NCBI RefSeq assembly: GCF_043235035.1
Contig: NZ_JAZAQF010000021.1
Span: forward strand, 1 to 64,000
Reading direction: 5' to 3'
Source of the DNA: CACIAM-69d sp001698445
Lineage (GTDB): Bacteria; Cyanobacteriota; Cyanobacteriia; CACIAM-69d
Length of the DNA stretch: 64,000 nucleotides
Positions 1 through 8,226 of this stretch are shown here, piece after piece. Numbering within the stretch: position 1 is the first letter of the stretch; each line of letters begins with the position of its first letter. The notes below the pieces were generated by a model. It was not told the DNA's origin and searched no databases. It saw only the letters and a program-made list of their open reading frames with translations. The position numbers and the translations under genes were made by a program.

Positions 1-368
1 TCATCGATTTTGCAGAACAGAGCTTCTAGACTGAGCATGGCGGGGTTGGGCTGAGTGTTGTTTTGGTTAATGCCTCAGCTTAACCAGCCCCGTCTTTCCT
101 TCGCTCCCCTTATCCCGAATTCACGTTGAATTGAGGCTCATGAGCCTCACGAGTGGATGCGAATAAATGAATTTGGGGGCGATCACACTAGTCGATCGCC
201 CCCAAATCGTTGCTGAATTGTTGAGATTGATCTGCCCTCAACTGTTCTGAGATCCAAGAACTGCGGAAGGCTAGCCTCGAAGGATCGATCTTCTCGCTTG
301 GGCAGGTTTTGATGGGTCTTGGGCAGGTTTTTCGTGAATTCTTGCAAATCTGCCCCTTGGCGAATTTG
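1..368. other. Non-coding stretch downstream of PBP2, with two inverted repeats
   Basis: I see no credible gene here. The stretch holds an 18-bp perfect palindrome at 132-149 (core GAGGCTCATGAGCCTC) and a foldback at 171-207. It lies downstream of the minus-strand PBP2 gene and may serve as its 3' end region. Confidence 0.6.
171..207. repeat. Perfect 14-bp inverted repeat (hairpin)
   Basis: Arms ATTTGGGGGCGATC and GATCGCCCCCAAAT are perfect complements around a 9-base loop. There is no clear U-run on the PBP2 (minus) side, so terminator function is uncertain; an isolated foldback element is equally possible. Confidence 0.75.
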
Positions 369-2168
369 CTACGGATTCGCTGGCGGATTCGCTGCGGGCG
401 GTTTTGGACCAAAGTAAGCCTTGAACACTTCCTTCGCGATCGGGGCCGCCACAGCTCCCCCATAGCCAGCATTTTCCACGGCCACCGCCAGGGCAATTTG
501 CGGTTGATCCACCGGGGCATAGCCCACATACATCGCGTTATTGGGGCCGCTGGGCACTTCGGCGGTTCCCGTTTTGCCAGCACTGGGGGGCAGACTGGGA
601 TCGTTGAGCACTTTGGCGGTTCCCTGACGCACCACGGCATTGAGTCCCTGGCGTACCACGTTTAGGGTTTCGGGTTTCAGGCCGATCGACTGGGGCTGAA
701 AGTCCGGTTGGCTGGTTTGGTTAGCCAACAGGTGGGGAACCACACGCTTCCCCCCATTGGCGATCGCGGAAACGACCGTGGCCAGTTCCAGGGGCGTGGT
801 TAAGACCAATCCTTGCCCGATCGACATACTGACCGTATCGCCCAGGTACCAGGGTTGACGATACAGAGTCTGTTTGGTAGCCGGTGTGGGCAACATGCCA
901 CGACTACCCAACAGCCCCAACTTCAGCGGCTGCCCAATGCCCAGCGCCTGGCCCCATTGGGCGATCGCCTCGGGGCCCGTTTTCATTCCCACTTGGTAAT
1001 AGAAGGTATTGCTGCTGACTTCGAGGGCCCTGGCAAAGCCGATCGTGCCGTAGCCGCCGCCCCCATGCTCCCGAAACACCGTCCCCCCTAGCGACAGGGC
1101 CCCGGCAGTGCCCACCGTGGCATTCGGGCTATAGGCTCCCGACTCGATCGCCGCCACCGAAGTCACAATCTTGAACGTGCTGGCCGGAGGATAGCCCTGA
1201 AGGGCCCGATTCAACAGGGGGCGACTGGGGTCTTGGAGTTGGGCCCACTGGTCTTTAGTAATTCGCTGGGTAAACCAATTGGAGTCGAACGTAGGGCTGC
1301 TGGCCATGGCCAAAATGGCCCCCGTGCGGGGATCCATGGCCACCACTGCGCCGCGTCGGCCCTGAAGTCCCCGTTCCGCCGCCTGTTGCACGGCCAAATC
1401 CAGCGTTAACTGAAGGGGCTGACCCGGCTTCGGGGGGCGTTGGCCCGCTGGTCGCAGGAGACGGCCCTTGGCATCCGCTTCAATCCAATCGTAGCCCCAA
1501 GTGCCCCGCAGGGTCACTTCTGCCAATCGCTCAATGCCTGCCTTGCCCACGGTGGCTCCCATGGGCAAATCGGGGTTGTTTTTAATATCTTCGGGGCTGG
1601 CTTCCCCCAAATAGCCAATCACGTGGGCGGCGGTGGAACCGTGGGGATAGTCCCGCTCGGCTTCCACACGCACGGCGAGGATGCCTGCCCCCGGATCCAG
1701 TTCTGCCAGCCGGACAAATCCTTCGGGGGTCAGATCTCGAGCCACCCGAATGGGCATATCACCCCGGCCCTGCTGGCGCTGAGTGGCAATCTGTTGGGCA
1801 ATGGCCGCAACGGGGCGATCAAAAATACTTTCCATCGGCTTCAGGATTCGCTGCCACTCGGCCGGGCTGTGGCGCTGGGGCGACAGATACACACTGCGAA
1901 TTAAGCGACTCCGAGCGAGCACCTGGCCCTTGCGATCGAACAGGGTTCCCCGATCGGGAACCAAGGGCAACCCCCGCAATCGATTCCGCTCTGCGGCCTG
2001 GCGCTGCACAGCCCCTTCCACCAGTTGCAAACGACTGAGACGAAACGCCAAGGATCCGATCAACGCCGTTACCAAAGTCATCAAAACCAGGGCGCGGAAG
2101 GTTTGAGCGCGATCGGGCGCGGTCGATGGCGAGGCAAAGCCGCCCCTACGAATAGATACCAATCCCAT
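369..2168 (-). CDS. mrdA: Penicillin-binding protein 2 (peptidoglycan D,D-transpeptidase)
   Basis: Bitopic inner-membrane transpeptidase that crosslinks peptidoglycan during elongation. One membrane segment lies at about residues 24-43, followed by the dimerisation domain (about 65-230, with RGTLFDRKG near 73-81) and the transpeptidase domain. The three active-site motifs are intact: S330-T-F-K333, S385-S-N387 and K532-T-G534. The 599-residue length is normal for class B PBP2. The first 20 codons (RRGGFAS) overlap sequence resembling the dispersed GTAGGGGCGG-type repeat, so the exact start could lie slightly downstream, but the membrane helix requires a start before residue 24. The gene stands alone; glnB diverges from it about 780 bp away. 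Confidence 0.93.
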   Translation of the reverse strand: MGLVSIRRGGFASPSTAPDRAQTFRALVLMTLVTALIGSLAFRLSRLQLVEGAVQRQAAERNRLRGLPLVPDRGTLFDRKGQVLARSRLIRSVYLSPQRHSPAEWQRILKPMESIFDRPVAAIAQQIATQRQQGRGDMPIRVARDLTPEGFVRLAELDPGAGILAVRVEAERDYPHGSTAAHVIGYLGEASPEDIKNNPDLPMGATVGKAGIERLAEVTLRGTWGYDWIEADAKGRLLRPAGQRPPKPGQPLQLTLDLAVQQAAERGLQGRRGAVVAMDPRTGAILAMASSPTFDSNWFTQRITKDQWAQLQDPSRPLLNRALQGYPPASTFKIVTSVAAIESGAYSPNATVGTAGALSLGGTVFREHGGGGYGTIGFARALEVSSNTFYYQVGMKTGPEAIAQWGQALGIGQPLKLGLLGSRGMLPTPATKQTLYRQPWYLGDTVSMSIGQGLVLTTPLELATVVSAIANGGKRVVPHLLANQTSQPDFQPQSIGLKPETLNVVRQGLNAVVRQGTAKVLNDPSLPPSAGKTGTAEVPSGPNNAMYVGYAPVDQPQIALAVAVENAGYGGAVAAPIAKEVFKAYFGPKPPAANPPANP

Positions 2169-2944
2169 AGCAAGTGCAAGCCAGCAGGGCTACCGACGAC
2201 AAAGGGCCATTGCTTGTCTGATCCGCACCCAACCATCCCCCCTCGGGATAGGTCTTGCTCAACAACCGGTAACGAACATTACAAAACCCTGATGAGATCC
2301 AGTGCTAACTGTTAACCCAACGCAACCAGGGATATACAGCCCACTAGCCTGAGCGACCCCGGCTTTTGATAGGCTAGCCTTAAAAATGCCAACCACTGTT
2401 CTCTGGCTCTTGCAGGTGGGCAGTTCCAGGCTTTAGCGTGGCCTGTACAGGCACTTGCGCCAACGTGCAACCTCGTCCGGTGGCCGAACTCAGGGGTCAA
2501 GCTCAGCATTTTCCAGCCTGCAAGGGTCAGCCTGTGGATAACGCCCCACGGTGTTGTTCATCTCTGATCTAGCTCAGCCACCTGGCTTTTGCCCCGTTAG
2601 CCGGGTTGATAACCAGGTTGATAACTGGGTTGATAAAATGCCGATTTCGCCAGAGATATCGGCTTGCTGTGCAGGCCACGGCCAACCCTTCTATGCTTGG
2701 GTGTTGGTTGACCCCAACTTGGTTGCCAAACTTGGTTGCCAACTCCCAAGGAGCCAGATCCCTGGGGTGGTGATGGGATTGCAACACCCAGGCTAGAACC
2801 GGGCGATCGCTGAGATCCTGTGTGCAACAACTCCGATGCAAACCCGATCCCAACCTTGGGATTTTGAGGTGTGCCAAGGGGAAAGCCACAATGGCCCAGT
2901 GATCACCAAGACCTATAACGAATGCTCAAAGGGAGAGACTAGCC
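2169..2944. other. Spacer between divergent PBP2 and glnB
   Basis: About 780 bp with no convincing gene; short reading frames here lack recognisable domains. It must contain the promoters of both flanking genes. A 12-bp direct repeat (GGTTGATAAC-type) occurs three times at 2604-2639. I did not find a clean NtcA box (GTA-N8-TAC) upstream of glnB. Confidence 0.6.
2604..2639. repeat. 12-bp tandem repeat, three copies
   Basis: Units GGTTGATAACCA, GGTTGATAACTG and GGTTGATAAAAT follow each other without gaps. This is one of many short arrays with spacer-specific units in this window. Confidence 0.85.
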
Positions 2945-3283
2945 TTGAAAAAGATTGAAGCGATCGTGCGTCCTTTTAAATTGGACGATGTAAAAATTGC
3001 CCTCGTCAACGCCGGCATTGTCGGGATGACCGTTTCCGAAGTGCGCGGTTTTGGCCGCCAAAAGGGACAAACGGAGCGCTACCGGGGATCGGAGTACACC
3101 GTTGAGTTCTTGCAAAAACTGAAGATCGAAGTGGTGGTGGACGACAAGGACGTGGATATGGTCGTTGAGTGCATCATCACCGCGGCCCGCACCGGCGAAA
3201 TTGGCGACGGTAAGATCTTCATCTCGCCCGTGGAACAAATCATCCGGATTCGGACTGGTGAGAAGAACCTAGAGGCGGTCTAG
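2945..3283 (+). CDS. glnB: Nitrogen regulatory protein P-II
   Basis: Trimeric signal protein that senses 2-oxoglutarate and ATP/ADP and controls nitrogen and carbon metabolism (in cyanobacteria through NAGK and PipX, among others). The 112-residue length is typical. The T-loop carries Ser49 (RGSEYTVEF), the residue phosphorylated in cyanobacterial P-II, next to Tyr51. The N-terminus KKIEAIVRPFKLDDVK and the C-terminal RIRTGE motif are canonical. The start codon is TTG, positioned by a GGGAGAG Shine-Dalgarno about 8 bases upstream; no ATG fits the conserved N-terminus. The gene is monocistronic, with two hairpins downstream. Confidence 0.97.
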   Translation: MKKIEAIVRPFKLDDVKIALVNAGIVGMTVSEVRGFGRQKGQTERYRGSEYTVEFLQKLKIEVVVDDKDVDMVVECIITAARTGEIGDGKIFISPVEQIIRIRTGEKNLEAV

Positions 3284-3370
3284 GGCAATGCCACCGCGCC
3301 AGGGAGGGGCACCCTCGCTCCTCGCTGGTGATGAATTGCGGGTAATGATTAGATTCTGTGCCTGAATTGC

Positions 3371-3395
3371 AAACGGCGGACTGAAGTGCCGTTTT
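3371..3395 (+). terminator. Hairpin with T-run downstream of glnB
   Basis: Stem AAACGGC/GCCGTTT with a 10-base loop followed by T's, between the convergent glnB and peptidoglycan-binding genes. Confidence 0.6.
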
Positions 3396-3401
3396 GAGTT
3401 G

Positions 3402-3437
3402 ACCGATGGGGGGCTGCTGGGCCCCGCGTCGGTTTTT
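3402..3437 (+). terminator. Second terminator-like hairpin downstream of glnB
   Basis: ACCGA...GGGGC pairs with GCCCC...TCGGT and is followed by a run of T's. With the preceding hairpin it makes a tandem terminator for glnB. Confidence 0.65.
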
Positions 3438-3475
3438 GGTTCATGGGTCTTGGGGCGAAACGTGCTCGCGGCGAT

Positions 3476-3766
3476 CTAGCGGAACGTGAAGCCCAAACGC
3501 TCCCAGGTGTCTGCCCCAACGATGCCATCAGGCGTGAGACCATAGGCAGATTGGGCCTGTTTGACGGCAATTTCGGTTTGGGGGCCAAACATACCGTCCG
3601 GTTGTCCCGCGTCAAAACCACGCATGTTTAATTCATGCTGGATGACCTGCACGAGGTTACCCCGATCGCCCAGTCGCAAAATATCACTGACCACTTGGTC
3701 GCTGGCCGGCACGCCGGGGCGTTCGGATTTAGCCGGTGGGTTATTGCTAGACAAGATATTTACCAC
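3476..3766 (-). CDS. Small peptidoglycan-binding domain protein
   Basis: A 96-residue protein made almost entirely of one PG_binding_1 module: LRLGDRGNLVQVIQHELN then GMFGPQTEIAVKQAQ and GLTPDGIVGADTWERLG (about residues 30-93). Such modules bind cell-wall peptidoglycan, usually as an accessory to hydrolases; there is no catalytic domain and no evident signal peptide. The first codon is GTG, and its ribosome-binding site is weak (CGGAG). It lies just upstream of ispD on the same strand (about 110 bp apart) but has no functional link to it that I can name. Confidence 0.8.
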   Translation of the reverse strand: MVNILSSNNPPAKSERPGVPASDQVVSDILRLGDRGNLVQVIQHELNMRGFDAGQPDGMFGPQTEIAVKQAQSAYGLTPDGIVGADTWERLGFTFR

Positions 3767-3879
3767 TCCGAATCAACTGAAAGCCACTAAAACAACGGTC
3801 TTGAAGACTATCGCAGGATCTGCGATCGCTATGGTAGCGCTCGCTTTGGTGATTGCGGCGCTGGGCTGCGGGGGAAGGG

Positions 3880-4563
3880 CTAGGGTTGGCGCTGGCGGAG
3901 GATAAACTCGGCGATCGCCAAGTCCTGGGGTGTGGTGACTTTCAGGTTGGTTTCTTCGCCCATTACGATTTTTACGGGTAGGCCGCACCGCTCAAACAGG
4001 GCGGCATCGTCGGTGACTTCCCATTGTTCGGTCAAGCCCCGATCGTGGCAGGACTTGAGGGCGGCCACTTCAAAGCCTTGGGGCGTTTGGGCGGCCCAGA
4101 GGGTGGCGCGATCGGGTGTATTGCTAACGATTTGATTCGCATCCACTTGCTTAATCGTGTCCTTGACGGGAATCGCGGCGATCAATCCCGGACAGGTGGC
4201 TAGCTCTGCCGTGCATCGATCGAATAGTTCCGGGGTGGCCAAGCAACGGGCCCCATCGTGGATCAAAACCCGATCGGCTTCGGGGGGCAAGGCTTGCAGG
4301 CCGTTGTAAACCGAGGCTTGGCGGGTGTCGCCGCCTTGGATAAACACAACGGGCTTGGTCAGGTGCAGGCCCTGGGCGATCGCCTCGAAATCCGGCCGGT
4401 CGATCGGCTGACACATGATCCCAATCCAAGCGATCGACGGGCTAGCCTGGGCAGCCTTCAGCGTCCAAGCAAAGATCGTTTCGCCCGCTAGGTCAATCAG
4501 GAGTTTGTTGCGATCCGCGCCCATGCGCTTGCCGGAGCCGGCCGCCGGAATTAGGAGATACAA
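3880..4563 (-). CDS. ispD: 2-C-methyl-D-erythritol 4-phosphate cytidylyltransferase
   Basis: Third step of the MEP isoprenoid pathway: CTP + MEP gives CDP-ME, feeding carotenoid, chlorophyll-phytyl and quinone synthesis. The N-terminal nucleotide-binding signature is intact (IPAAGSGKRMGADRNKLL), with VLIHDGARC and DAALFERCG further on. I choose a TTG start at 4563, which gives YLLIPAAGSG at the N-terminus as in other IspD proteins (227 residues, the family length), and an AGGAAA Shine-Dalgarno sits just upstream. An ATG at 4641 would add 26 non-conserved residues. Confidence 0.93.
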   Translation of the reverse strand: MYLLIPAAGSGKRMGADRNKLLIDLAGETIFAWTLKAAQASPSIAWIGIMCQPIDRPDFEAIAQGLHLTKPVVFIQGGDTRQASVYNGLQALPPEADRVLIHDGARCLATPELFDRCTAELATCPGLIAAIPVKDTIKQVDANQIVSNTPDRATLWAAQTPQGFEVAALKSCHDRGLTEQWEVTDDAALFERCGLPVKIVMGEETNLKVTTPQDLAIAEFILRQRQP

Positions 4564-4890
4564 AATCGGTTTCCTAAACGATGTTGTGAATGTTGCGACT
4601 GAAGCAACTGTGATTGAGCAAATGGCCCGATCAAGATTCAATCGACTTTCTCGGGAATTCGCAAGGCTGTGGATGGGACTGCCCTAAACCCTGGAGTTGA
4701 TTTGGGCGATCGAGTTGACCCCAGAGCAGATCCTTCTAAAATTGAGAGCGATTCCTTGCCGTAGCAATTGGAATTCGCCTGCGAAGGCCTCGCGGGTCGA
4801 AACGCCATCGCTTGCTATCGGTCTTTCAGGCTTCATTTCACAGATTTCGATATTGTTTTACCGCCGCTACTTGGCAACCCCGCGAGTTTT

Positions 4891-5853
4891 ATGATGCAGA
4901 TCCTCGCCCTCGTACCTGGTGGCATTGGCGACCAGATCTTATTTTTCCCCGCCCTGACCCAACTGAAGCAGACTTACCCCAAGGCACAGATTGACGTGGT
5001 GGTGGAACCGCGATCGGTTGCGGCCTACCAAGTCTGTGCGTCGGTGCGCGACACGATCGCCTTTGACTTCAAGGATCGCAACAGCCCCGCCGACTGGGGC
5101 AACCTGCTGGGCACAATCCGCGATCGAGAATATGACGCGGTGCTGTCGCTGGGTCGGCGGTGGGCCGTGGGGCTGCTGCTGTGGCTGACGGGGATTCCCA
5201 AACGCGTGGGCTATGCAGCCGGCGGCAAGATGTTTTTGACCGATCCCGTGCCCCTGAACCTGGAGCAATACGCGGGCGATCTCTACCACGACCTGGTGCG
5301 CGGCTTTGGGATCACAGCGCCCCGGCCTGCCCTGTCACTGCAAGTGCCCCAAAAGGAACTGGCCTGGGCTGAAGCAGAGCAAGCCCGCTTAGGCATCAAG
5401 GGCCAGGGTTATTTACTGGTGCATGGTGGCTCCAGTGCCATGGCCAAGCTGAAGGGCTTTGATAAGGTCTATCCGGTGGACTCCTGGAAGGCGGTGTTGA
5501 CCAAGGTGCAGCAGGCCAAGCCGGAACTGCCGATCGTGCTGGTGAAGGGGCCCGATGATACGGATTTTGTGGCTACGTTGCAGACCGCTTGTCCGAGCCT
5601 GAAACTGGTGGCTCCCAACAACATTGGCCAGCTCGCAGCAATGACAGCGGGGGCGAATGTGATGCTCTGTGGCGACAGCGGCCCGATGCATATTTCCGTG
5701 GCCCTGGGCACTTACACGATCGCCCTGTTTGGCCCGACCGATCCCACCAAGCTGCTGCCGCCCGGTGACGATCGCTTCGTGGCCATCAAGTCCCCGACCG
5801 ATCGGATGAGTGACATTCCCCCCAGCGCCATTTTGGAGAAGTTGGGTGTCTAG
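4891..5853 (+). CDS. Glycosyltransferase family 9 (ADP-heptose:LPS heptosyltransferase-like)
   Basis: Likely transfers a heptose or related sugar in lipopolysaccharide-core or cell-surface glycan synthesis. The N-terminal signature (M)MQILALVPGGIGDQILFFPAL and the C-terminal GDSGPMHISVALGTYTIALFGPTDP (nucleotide-sugar site) are those of the GT9 family; length is 320 residues. The start is the ATG at 4891; a longer frame from a TTG at 4768 adds non-conserved sequence. The stop overlaps the GTG start of the next gene, a heptose-phosphatase-like protein, so the two are probably translationally coupled and act in the same pathway. Confidence 0.85.
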   Translation: MMQILALVPGGIGDQILFFPALTQLKQTYPKAQIDVVVEPRSVAAYQVCASVRDTIAFDFKDRNSPADWGNLLGTIRDREYDAVLSLGRRWAVGLLLWLTGIPKRVGYAAGGKMFLTDPVPLNLEQYAGDLYHDLVRGFGITAPRPALSLQVPQKELAWAEAEQARLGIKGQGYLLVHGGSSAMAKLKGFDKVYPVDSWKAVLTKVQQAKPELPIVLVKGPDDTDFVATLQTACPSLKLVAPNNIGQLAAMTAGANVMLCGDSGPMHISVALGTYTIALFGPTDPTKLLPPGDDRFVAIKSPTDRMSDIPPSAILEKLGV

Positions 5854-6463
5854 ACCGGCAGTATTTCTCGATCGCGACGGCGTATTAAACCAAGAGGCGG
5901 GCTACATTCACCGCCTCGAAGACCTGCACCTAATCCCCGGCACGGCCCAAGCGGTGCGCCAACTGAACGAGGCGGGCTGGTTTTGCTGTTTGGCTTCCAA
6001 CCAAGCCGGCCCGGCCCGGGGCTACTATCCCCAATCCCACGTGGACGCGCTGCACGATCGGCTCTGTCGCCTGCTCGATCAAGAAGCCGGAGCCAAGCTG
6101 GATGCGCTCTATTACTGCCCATACCTAAGCGGCCCCGAAGGCGGTAAGGATCCCGAATTCACCCGCTACAGCACCTGGCGCAAACCCAACACCGGAATGC
6201 TGGTCGCCGCCGCCTGGGATTGGGATTTGGACTTGTCGCGCAGTGTGATGGTGGGTGACAAGGCAACGGACATTGACCTGGCCAAGAATGCCGGTTGTAC
6301 GGGCATTTTGGTGACGACGGGGTTTGGGGAGCAGGTGTTGGCGGGCAACTATCAACACGCGACTCAGCCGGATTTTGTGGCGGCTAATTTGCTAGAAGCG
6401 GTGTGGTGGATTTTGCGATCGCCCCGATCGTCCCAATTGCCCAACGGCTTTGAACGGCTTTGA
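5846..6463 (+). CDS. gmhB: HAD-superfamily D-glycero-manno-heptose-1,7-bisphosphate phosphatase
   Basis: HAD-IIIA hydrolase; GmhB removes the 7-phosphate during ADP-heptose synthesis. Motif I is FLDRDGVLN near residue 8, motif III/IV is VMVGDKATDIDLAKNAG, and the zinc-loop region has the cysteine of YYCPY. The GTG at 5846 is the likely start: GGAG precedes it by about 8 bases and the protein then begins VSRPAVFLDRDG as expected. The coding region overlaps the preceding glycosyltransferase by 8 bp. The pairing with a GT9 enzyme supports a heptose role, though some family members act on other sugar or histidinol phosphates. Confidence 0.85.
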   Translation: MSRPAVFLDRDGVLNQEAGYIHRLEDLHLIPGTAQAVRQLNEAGWFCCLASNQAGPARGYYPQSHVDALHDRLCRLLDQEAGAKLDALYYCPYLSGPEGGKDPEFTRYSTWRKPNTGMLVAAAWDWDLDLSRSVMVGDKATDIDLAKNAGCTGILVTTGFGEQVLAGNYQHATQPDFVAANLLEAVWWILRSPRSSQLPNGFERL

Positions 6464-6511
6464 TGATTCAATCTCAAGCGGGCGATCGGGGGGAGATCAC
6501 CCACTTGCCCC

Positions 6512-8002
6512 CTAAGCTTTGGAGCGATCGCGCCGATCGGGCTGCGGAGACATCTCCGGCATAAAGGTTGGCACCAGGTTTGGCTCCCGATGTTTCACGG
6601 CTGTCACCTCCGGTGGCAACTCCGATAGCTGGGCAGCGCCATCGGTTGCCTCATCCTGTGGTAACCAGCCCACCAACGGCAACGGCAACAGGGTTGACAA
6701 GTTGGCGATCGTCACCAACAACCACAAGCGATCGAAGTGGGTTTCATCCACCCCCAACCAATGGGTCAGCAGGGCCCCAAACTCACTGGACACCGCCCCC
6801 GCCAGGTTATAAACCGACATCAGCAGCGCAAACAGCGTCGCCTCCACCCCCGGCGGACAAAGCCGCGCCGACAGCACCAACACCGGCATGAAGGTAATTT
6901 GCCCCGCCACAGTCAAAATCAGGCTATCGCCCAAGCTAAACCAGCGGTCATCAATGCCCAAAGCCCGGTTGGCATGGGTAACCAACAGCAGCGTTGTCAT
7001 TCCCAACGCCGTGGAAGCCAACGTGCTCCAGAGGAAAATCTTGCGGAAAGGCACGGTTTTGAAGAACCGCTGGAATGCCCAAACCCCAATCAAGGCCGCC
7101 ACACTGGTCACCAGTCGCACCCGCCCCAAAAACTCTGGCGGAAACTGCAACTCATTGGTGGTGAAGTAGAAAAACGCCGTATCCGATGAGGGCGTGGCCT
7201 GCCAGAGAAACAGAAACAACGTGGGCAGCCAAATCGCCTTTTGGGAAACTGCTTGCCACAAATCCCGTGCCTGCTGTTGAACCACGCTCAGGTCTGGGCG
7301 AGTGGTTAAAGGCGCTTCGTGGATCGCAAAGGCCCCAAAGCAAACCAGCAGCGGAAACATGGAGGTCATCCAAAACACCGTTTGGGCGCTGAACTGCTCC
7401 AACAACACGCCGCTGAGATAGGCCGTCAACAAGCCCCCCAGCGCCGAAACCCCCCAGCAAAGGGATTGCAGCGATCCGGCCGTGCCCGTGGACTCATTGC
7501 GGGCCCGTTCCACCACCAAAGAATCGGCAATCACATCGCTGACGGCCACGGACAGGGAAGACAGGGCAATGGCCAGCATGGCCGTCCAGCCCGTATGCAC
7601 CACCGTGGCCATCGCCACCCAAGCCAAGGCCCCGCCAATGCCCGAGAGAATGAGGTAGGGTCGCCGCCGGTAGCCGAAAATAGGCAACCCGTCAGACATG
7701 AACCCAAACAGCGGTTTCACCATCCAGGGAATGGCCACAACCCCCATCAGGGCCGCCACTTCCGCCGGACTCAGGTGCAACTCATCCTTCAAAAAGAAAC
7801 TGACGGCCAAACGAGCCAGTCCCAAAATGCCCTGCACCAGATACACCAGCAAAATGGCAATCAGTTCCGGGGTTGGCTCGTTGCCAAAGAAAAGCTTTTC
7901 AACGATCGCCGAGCGCAGACCAGGCGATCGCTCGGCTGGCACATCCTGAGGTGCGATCGCGTCGGAGCCGGAACTAATGTTTTGGTTCGGTGCAATGGCC
8001 AT
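6512..8002 (-). CDS. Folate-biopterin transporter (BT1 family, MFS)
   Basis: A 496-residue polytopic membrane protein with about 12 hydrophobic segments between residues 45 and 460. The run PWMVKPLFGFMSDGLPIFGYRRRPY after the second helix is the hallmark of the BT1 folate/biopterin transporter family of cyanobacteria, plastids and kinetoplastids. It is expected to move folates or pterins across the plasma membrane or an internal membrane. Both termini are hydrophilic, and the C-terminus is a Pro/Asp/Arg-rich tail. The ATG at 8002 gives a normal length. It is convergent with gmhB (about 50 bp between stops). Confidence 0.85.
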   Translation of the reverse strand: MAIAPNQNISSGSDAIAPQDVPAERSPGLRSAIVEKLFFGNEPTPELIAILLVYLVQGILGLARLAVSFFLKDELHLSPAEVAALMGVVAIPWMVKPLFGFMSDGLPIFGYRRRPYLILSGIGGALAWVAMATVVHTGWTAMLAIALSSLSVAVSDVIADSLVVERARNESTGTAGSLQSLCWGVSALGGLLTAYLSGVLLEQFSAQTVFWMTSMFPLLVCFGAFAIHEAPLTTRPDLSVVQQQARDLWQAVSQKAIWLPTLFLFLWQATPSSDTAFFYFTTNELQFPPEFLGRVRLVTSVAALIGVWAFQRFFKTVPFRKIFLWSTLASTALGMTTLLLVTHANRALGIDDRWFSLGDSLILTVAGQITFMPVLVLSARLCPPGVEATLFALLMSVYNLAGAVSSEFGALLTHWLGVDETHFDRLWLLVTIANLSTLLPLPLVGWLPQDEATDGAAQLSELPPEVTAVKHREPNLVPTFMPEMSPQPDRRDRSKA

Positions 8003-8226
8003 TGATAAGTTTCTAGCAAAAAAACTTCATAATTCTAAGCCTCTCCATCATAGCGGGCTTCCCCGACCCGATCGGCAACCCAGCAGGCAGACGGTCTCGT
8101 CTCTCGCACCAAGAGACCCAAACTCAAGCCCATGAAATTAAATTCACATTGGGTCTGTACCTGTGGAATTTGTGCCAGTTGAGTCTATATCTGTATCTGT
8201 GGATAAATAAGATTTTTCTTCAAACG

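Noticed and set aside
2800..2944. NtcA-binding site upstream of glnB
   Set aside because: Expected from known biology, but no GTA-N8-TAC match with a well-placed -10 box was found.
7319..8005. Plus-strand 228-codon frame opposite the folate-biopterin transporter
   Set aside because: Pro/Gln/His/Arg-rich translation with no domain; it mirrors codon bias of the real minus-strand gene.
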